NCBI GenBank assembly: GCA_022661535.1
Contig: JAKULF010000005.1
Coordinates: 806,001 to 870,000 of the forward strand
Origin: Eutypa lata
Lineage: Eukaryota > Ascomycota > Sordariomycetes > Xylariales > Diatrypaceae
Reading direction: 5' to 3'
Length of the DNA stretch: 64,000 bases
Positions within the stretch are counted from its first letter, which is position 1. Every line of letters begins with the position of its first letter. The notes beneath the pieces were generated by a model. That model saw only the letters and a program-made list of their open reading frames with translations. It was not told the DNA's origin and made no database searches. Positions 60,701-64,000 of this stretch are shown here, piece by piece. A program made the position numbers and the translations under genes.

Positions 60701-63700
60701 AAAATAAAATTTTTTTAATCGATAAAGAATATTTAATAATATTATTACGTTTAAAGGTTTTAATAACTTAATTACTTTTAAAGAAAAAGATATATTTAAC
60801 ATTATTATTTTTATAAAATAAAACGATAAAAAAGTTTAATTTATCGTTTTCGTTATAATTTAAGTAAAAAATTATTTAAAACTTAACTTTTTTTTCGAAA
60901 ATAATTAATTAAATAAAAATAAAGTAATAATTAACTTTTTTAAAAAATAAATTAAGCTTTTATTTTATAAATAAATTATTATATTTATAAAAGTCGTTCG
61001 TAAAAAAGATTTAATTAAAAGAAAAATAATCGTTAAATATAATATCGTTATTTTTTTTTATTTTATAATTATTATATTAATAAAATATATTAACTTTTAA
61101 AAATTTAATAAATTTAATTAAAAATAAATATATTTTTTTTTAACTTTACGAAATAACGTATTAAATGTTATCGTAAAAGTTAATACTTTAAAGTTAATAC
61201 TTTATATAAATTTTATTAACTTATTTATTATAATTTTTAAAAATATTAAACTTAAAATAATTTAAAATATAAACGAAAACGATTTTTTCGTTATAAATTA
61301 AATAAAAGTTATTGCGATATAAACTTTTTAAAAATATAAAAAAAAAATACTTTAAGCTTTTATAATTTATAATATAAACGTTATTAAAAAATTAATATAT
61401 ACTTTAATCGTAAAAATTATTACGATAAAAGATATTTAATTAATTATATATTCGAATATTAAAAGTTAAAAATCCTTTTTTTTTAATAAAAAACAATATA
61501 AAAATAACATTTTAATTAACTTTATAAAACCTTTAAATAAGCTTAAAGTATACATTAAAAACGAAATTAATATTATAATTATAAATTTAAACTTCGCGAT
61601 TAAATTAAAAAAAATCTTCGAAAAACACGACGTATAACGAAATAAAGAAATTATATTTATATTAAAAAAATAAAAAATAAAAATCGACTTCGTCGAAAAT
61701 TAATAACGTTAAAAAATTCGCATTAAGTATTATTAATTCGATATAAAAAATTAAGTTTTCTTTAATAAAACTTTTAATAATATATATATATTAAAACGTT
61801 TAAATTAAATAAAAAAACTTTTTTCTTTTAAATATTTAATTTTCGTTATTTAACGAATAATAAAAAAAAAACGTAAAAGTTATATTATTATTAACTTATA
61901 AGCTTTTAACGATTTAATTATATTAAATGTTTATTTTATATTATTATAAAACGATATTTTTTTTTATATACGCGAAAAGAAATTTATAATTATATTTAAC
62001 GTTATAATATTTTTTTATTAATTTTTTTTATAAAATTTATATAAAAATAAAATAATTATTATATTTTTAAAAAGTTTAAAAATATTTAACGTTTATTTTA
62101 TAAGTTTTAAAAATAACTCGACGTTTATTTAATAATTTATAAATTAAACTTTATTTTTATATAAAGATTTTTATCGTATATATATTAATAACGTAATAAT
62201 TTTTAATGATATTAAAAAAAAACATCTTTTTAATATTAATATAATCTTTAAATACTTTAAAAATATAAATTTTTTTTTATTAATAAAGAAATTATTTTAC
62301 GAATATATATTAATAAAACTATTAAGCTTTAAAGTTAATAATTTCGAAATTATTATTATATAAAACAAAATATAAGTTATATAAAAACTTAAATTCTTTT
62401 ACACTTTAATTAATTTCGAAACGTACTTTAAAATAATAACTTAACTTCGAAAGTATATTTTTTAATTTTAATAAAAAGTAAAACCTTTATAAAAAAGAAA
62501 AACGAAAATGTTAATAATAAAAAGAATTAATAATAACCTTTTTAAAATAAATATTACATTAAAAAAAAAATAAATATTTATTTAAAAATTAAATTTTATT
62601 TTTAAAAAATTAAAAAGTTTTCGATTATTATAAAACGCATTTTTTAACGAAAATTACTTTATTTATTAAAATTCACGTTAATAAACCTTTTTTAAAATCG
62701 ATGCTTTTTAATAATAAAGCTTTATCGTTATAGTTTTTCATCTTTTTATCTTTTAAAAGAAAAAATTAATTTCTTTAAATAACGTTAAAGTTGTTATATA
62801 TTTTAATAAAGTTTTTACTTTTACGAAAAAAAAATATAAAGTTATAAAACTCGAAATAATATATTTAATTTAAATTTATAAATAACTTTGCTTTTAATTT
62901 TATTTTTATATTTAAAATATAATAATCTTTATTAATTATAAAGTTATAAAAGAAATTATTAATTAAAAAAATTTATACTTCGTTAATATAATTAAAAATA
63001 ATCTTTAATTAATAATAACTTTAATATATTTTAAATAATATAAACTTAACGTTAAATATATTTTCGATAAAGTTAATTTAATTTTAAATACATTATTATA
63101 ACTTCTTACGTTAAATATAAAAAAAAATATAATAAATAAAAAAAATAATATTAAAAACGAACTTAACGATATTATTAAAAATTTTAATTACGTTATATCG
63201 AAATCTTTTTTTAACTTTAAATATAAATAAAAAATTATTAATAAATATAAAATTAATCGTTAAATAATATATATTATAAATAAACTGCTTTTTAAACATA
63301 ATAAACATCGATATAAAATTTTTTAATAAATTAAAAAAGTTAAAAGTAAAAAAAAAAAAAATCTTTAAATTTAACTTAAAAAATATAATAAATATAAAGC
63401 GTTTCGCATTAAAAAATTTCATTTTTATATTAAAAAAAAACTTTTATATAATATCTTTTAATTAAAAAACCGTTTTATTATTTTAAACTTATATTATAAA
63501 AAAATCTTTAATATAATTTACGACGTTAAATATTACTTCGGCTTCGAAAAAATACTATATAATTTAAATAATATTATAATATTTAATTTAATAAAAAAGA
63601 TTAAAAATTACGTAAAACATTACTTTAATTATCGATAAAACCGAATTAATAAATAAAAAAAACTTAATTTTTTATATTTTATATAAATAAAACCGTTTTT

Positions 63701-64000
63701 TTATTATATAATAACGTTAAATTTCATAATTAATTTATTATAAGTTTTTAATAAAAATACTTTTTAATTTATACTTAATTATAATACTTTCGATGTTTTA
63801 TTAATTATTATATATAAATTTATTAAAAAAGTTATTTTAATTTCGAAATATATTATATATATAATTAAAAAATAAATAATAATTACTTAACGTATTTTAA
63901 TATTATTTAATTAAAAAGCATTAAAACGTATAATTTTAAATAAAAATTTAAAATTTATATTTAAGTTTTAAAAAACGTTATTTTTTTTATAAAAAATTAA
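48731..64000. repeat. AT-rich RIP-degraded repeat block
   Basis: At least 15 kb of extremely AT-rich DNA runs to the window edge. As examples counted by eye, 49021-49080 holds two G and no C, and 51541-51720 holds no CpA, no TpG and eight CpG. That pattern (CpA and TpG used up, CpG retained) is what repeat-induced point mutation leaves on duplicated DNA. The block is presumably old transposon sequence. No family, LTR or coding domain can be recognised, and the few open frames are low-complexity Phe/Lys/Asn/Ile runs. Slightly GC-richer stretches occur near 57640-57720 and 59690-60010. Confidence 0.88.
56001..56128. repeat. Inverted repeat, ~55-bp arms around a 12-bp centre
   Basis: Left arm about 56004-56058 and right arm about 56071-56125 are near-perfect reverse complements, with AGTATATTTTAATTAAATT against AATTTAATTAAAATATACT at the centre. 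The spacer is 56059-56070 (TATCGATATACG). It may be an end-to-end junction of two element copies, or a transposon terminus. Confidence 0.75.

Noticed and set aside
63111..63422. Minus-strand open frame of 103 codons resembling a hydrophobic protein
   Set aside because: The apparent membrane character is a by-product of TTT and ATT codons in AT-rich sequence. It is not evidence for a gene.
1..64000. tRNA genes, rRNA genes and CRISPR arrays
   Set aside because: No T-loop GGTTCRANTCC with a matching cloverleaf, no rRNA core motif and no spaced direct-repeat array was seen. A covariance-model scan would be decisive for tRNAs.

Overview
The window is nuclear DNA of a filamentous ascomycete (Pezizomycotina). 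Most multi-exon genes carry short introns of about 45-95 bp with GT..AG ends, and the gene content is typically fungal: a HET-domain protein, a fungal transcription factor, a tyrosinase, a berberine-bridge-like oxidase, a STE3-type pheromone receptor and an Erf4 subunit. The last 15 kb bear the mark of repeat-induced point mutation (RIP). No tRNA, rRNA or CRISPR array was seen. The species cannot be named from the sequence.

Layout. 0.4-2.6 kb: a HET-domain gene with a possible frame break. 4.7-5.6 kb: a secreted, single-pass, Ser/Thr-rich membrane protein. 6.4-8.8 kb: an interrupted coding remnant, two diverged copies of a short repeat, and a small coiled-coil protein gene. 9.5-24.6 kb: an accessory region that looks like a decayed secondary-metabolite locus. 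It holds an SDR pseudogene with an internal deletion, a fungal transcription-factor-like gene, an intact tyrosinase and an intact FAD oxidase. It also holds a small membrane-protein pseudogene with three in-frame stops, an orphan fragment of a PKS/NRPS-type reductase domain, a methyltransferase with one in-frame TGA, and an intact SDR. No PKS, NRPS or terpene backbone gene is present beyond that fragment. 25.7-28.5 kb: a large gene resembling fungal STAND/ankyrin proteins, followed by a minisatellite.

28.9-33.6 kb is gene-poor. 33.6-40.5 kb holds a convergent pair of conserved genes: the palmitoyltransferase subunit Erf4 (+) and a STE3-like pheromone receptor (-) with an unusually long low-complexity tail. 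42.2-44.2 kb: a secreted GH1 glycosidase. Its upstream region carries a 205-bp MITE with long terminal inverted repeats and TA duplications. 46.4-48.4 kb: a broken kelch-repeat membrane-protein gene.

From about 48.7 kb to the end the DNA switches abruptly to an AT-rich block. CpA and TpG are almost absent while CpG is kept. This is the expected end state of heavy RIP acting on repeats, and no gene survives in it. The main story is a gene neighbourhood eroded by nonsense transitions, small deletions and frameshifts next to a RIP-saturated block, with a partly relic biosynthetic cluster in which tyrosinase, oxidase and SDR remain intact.
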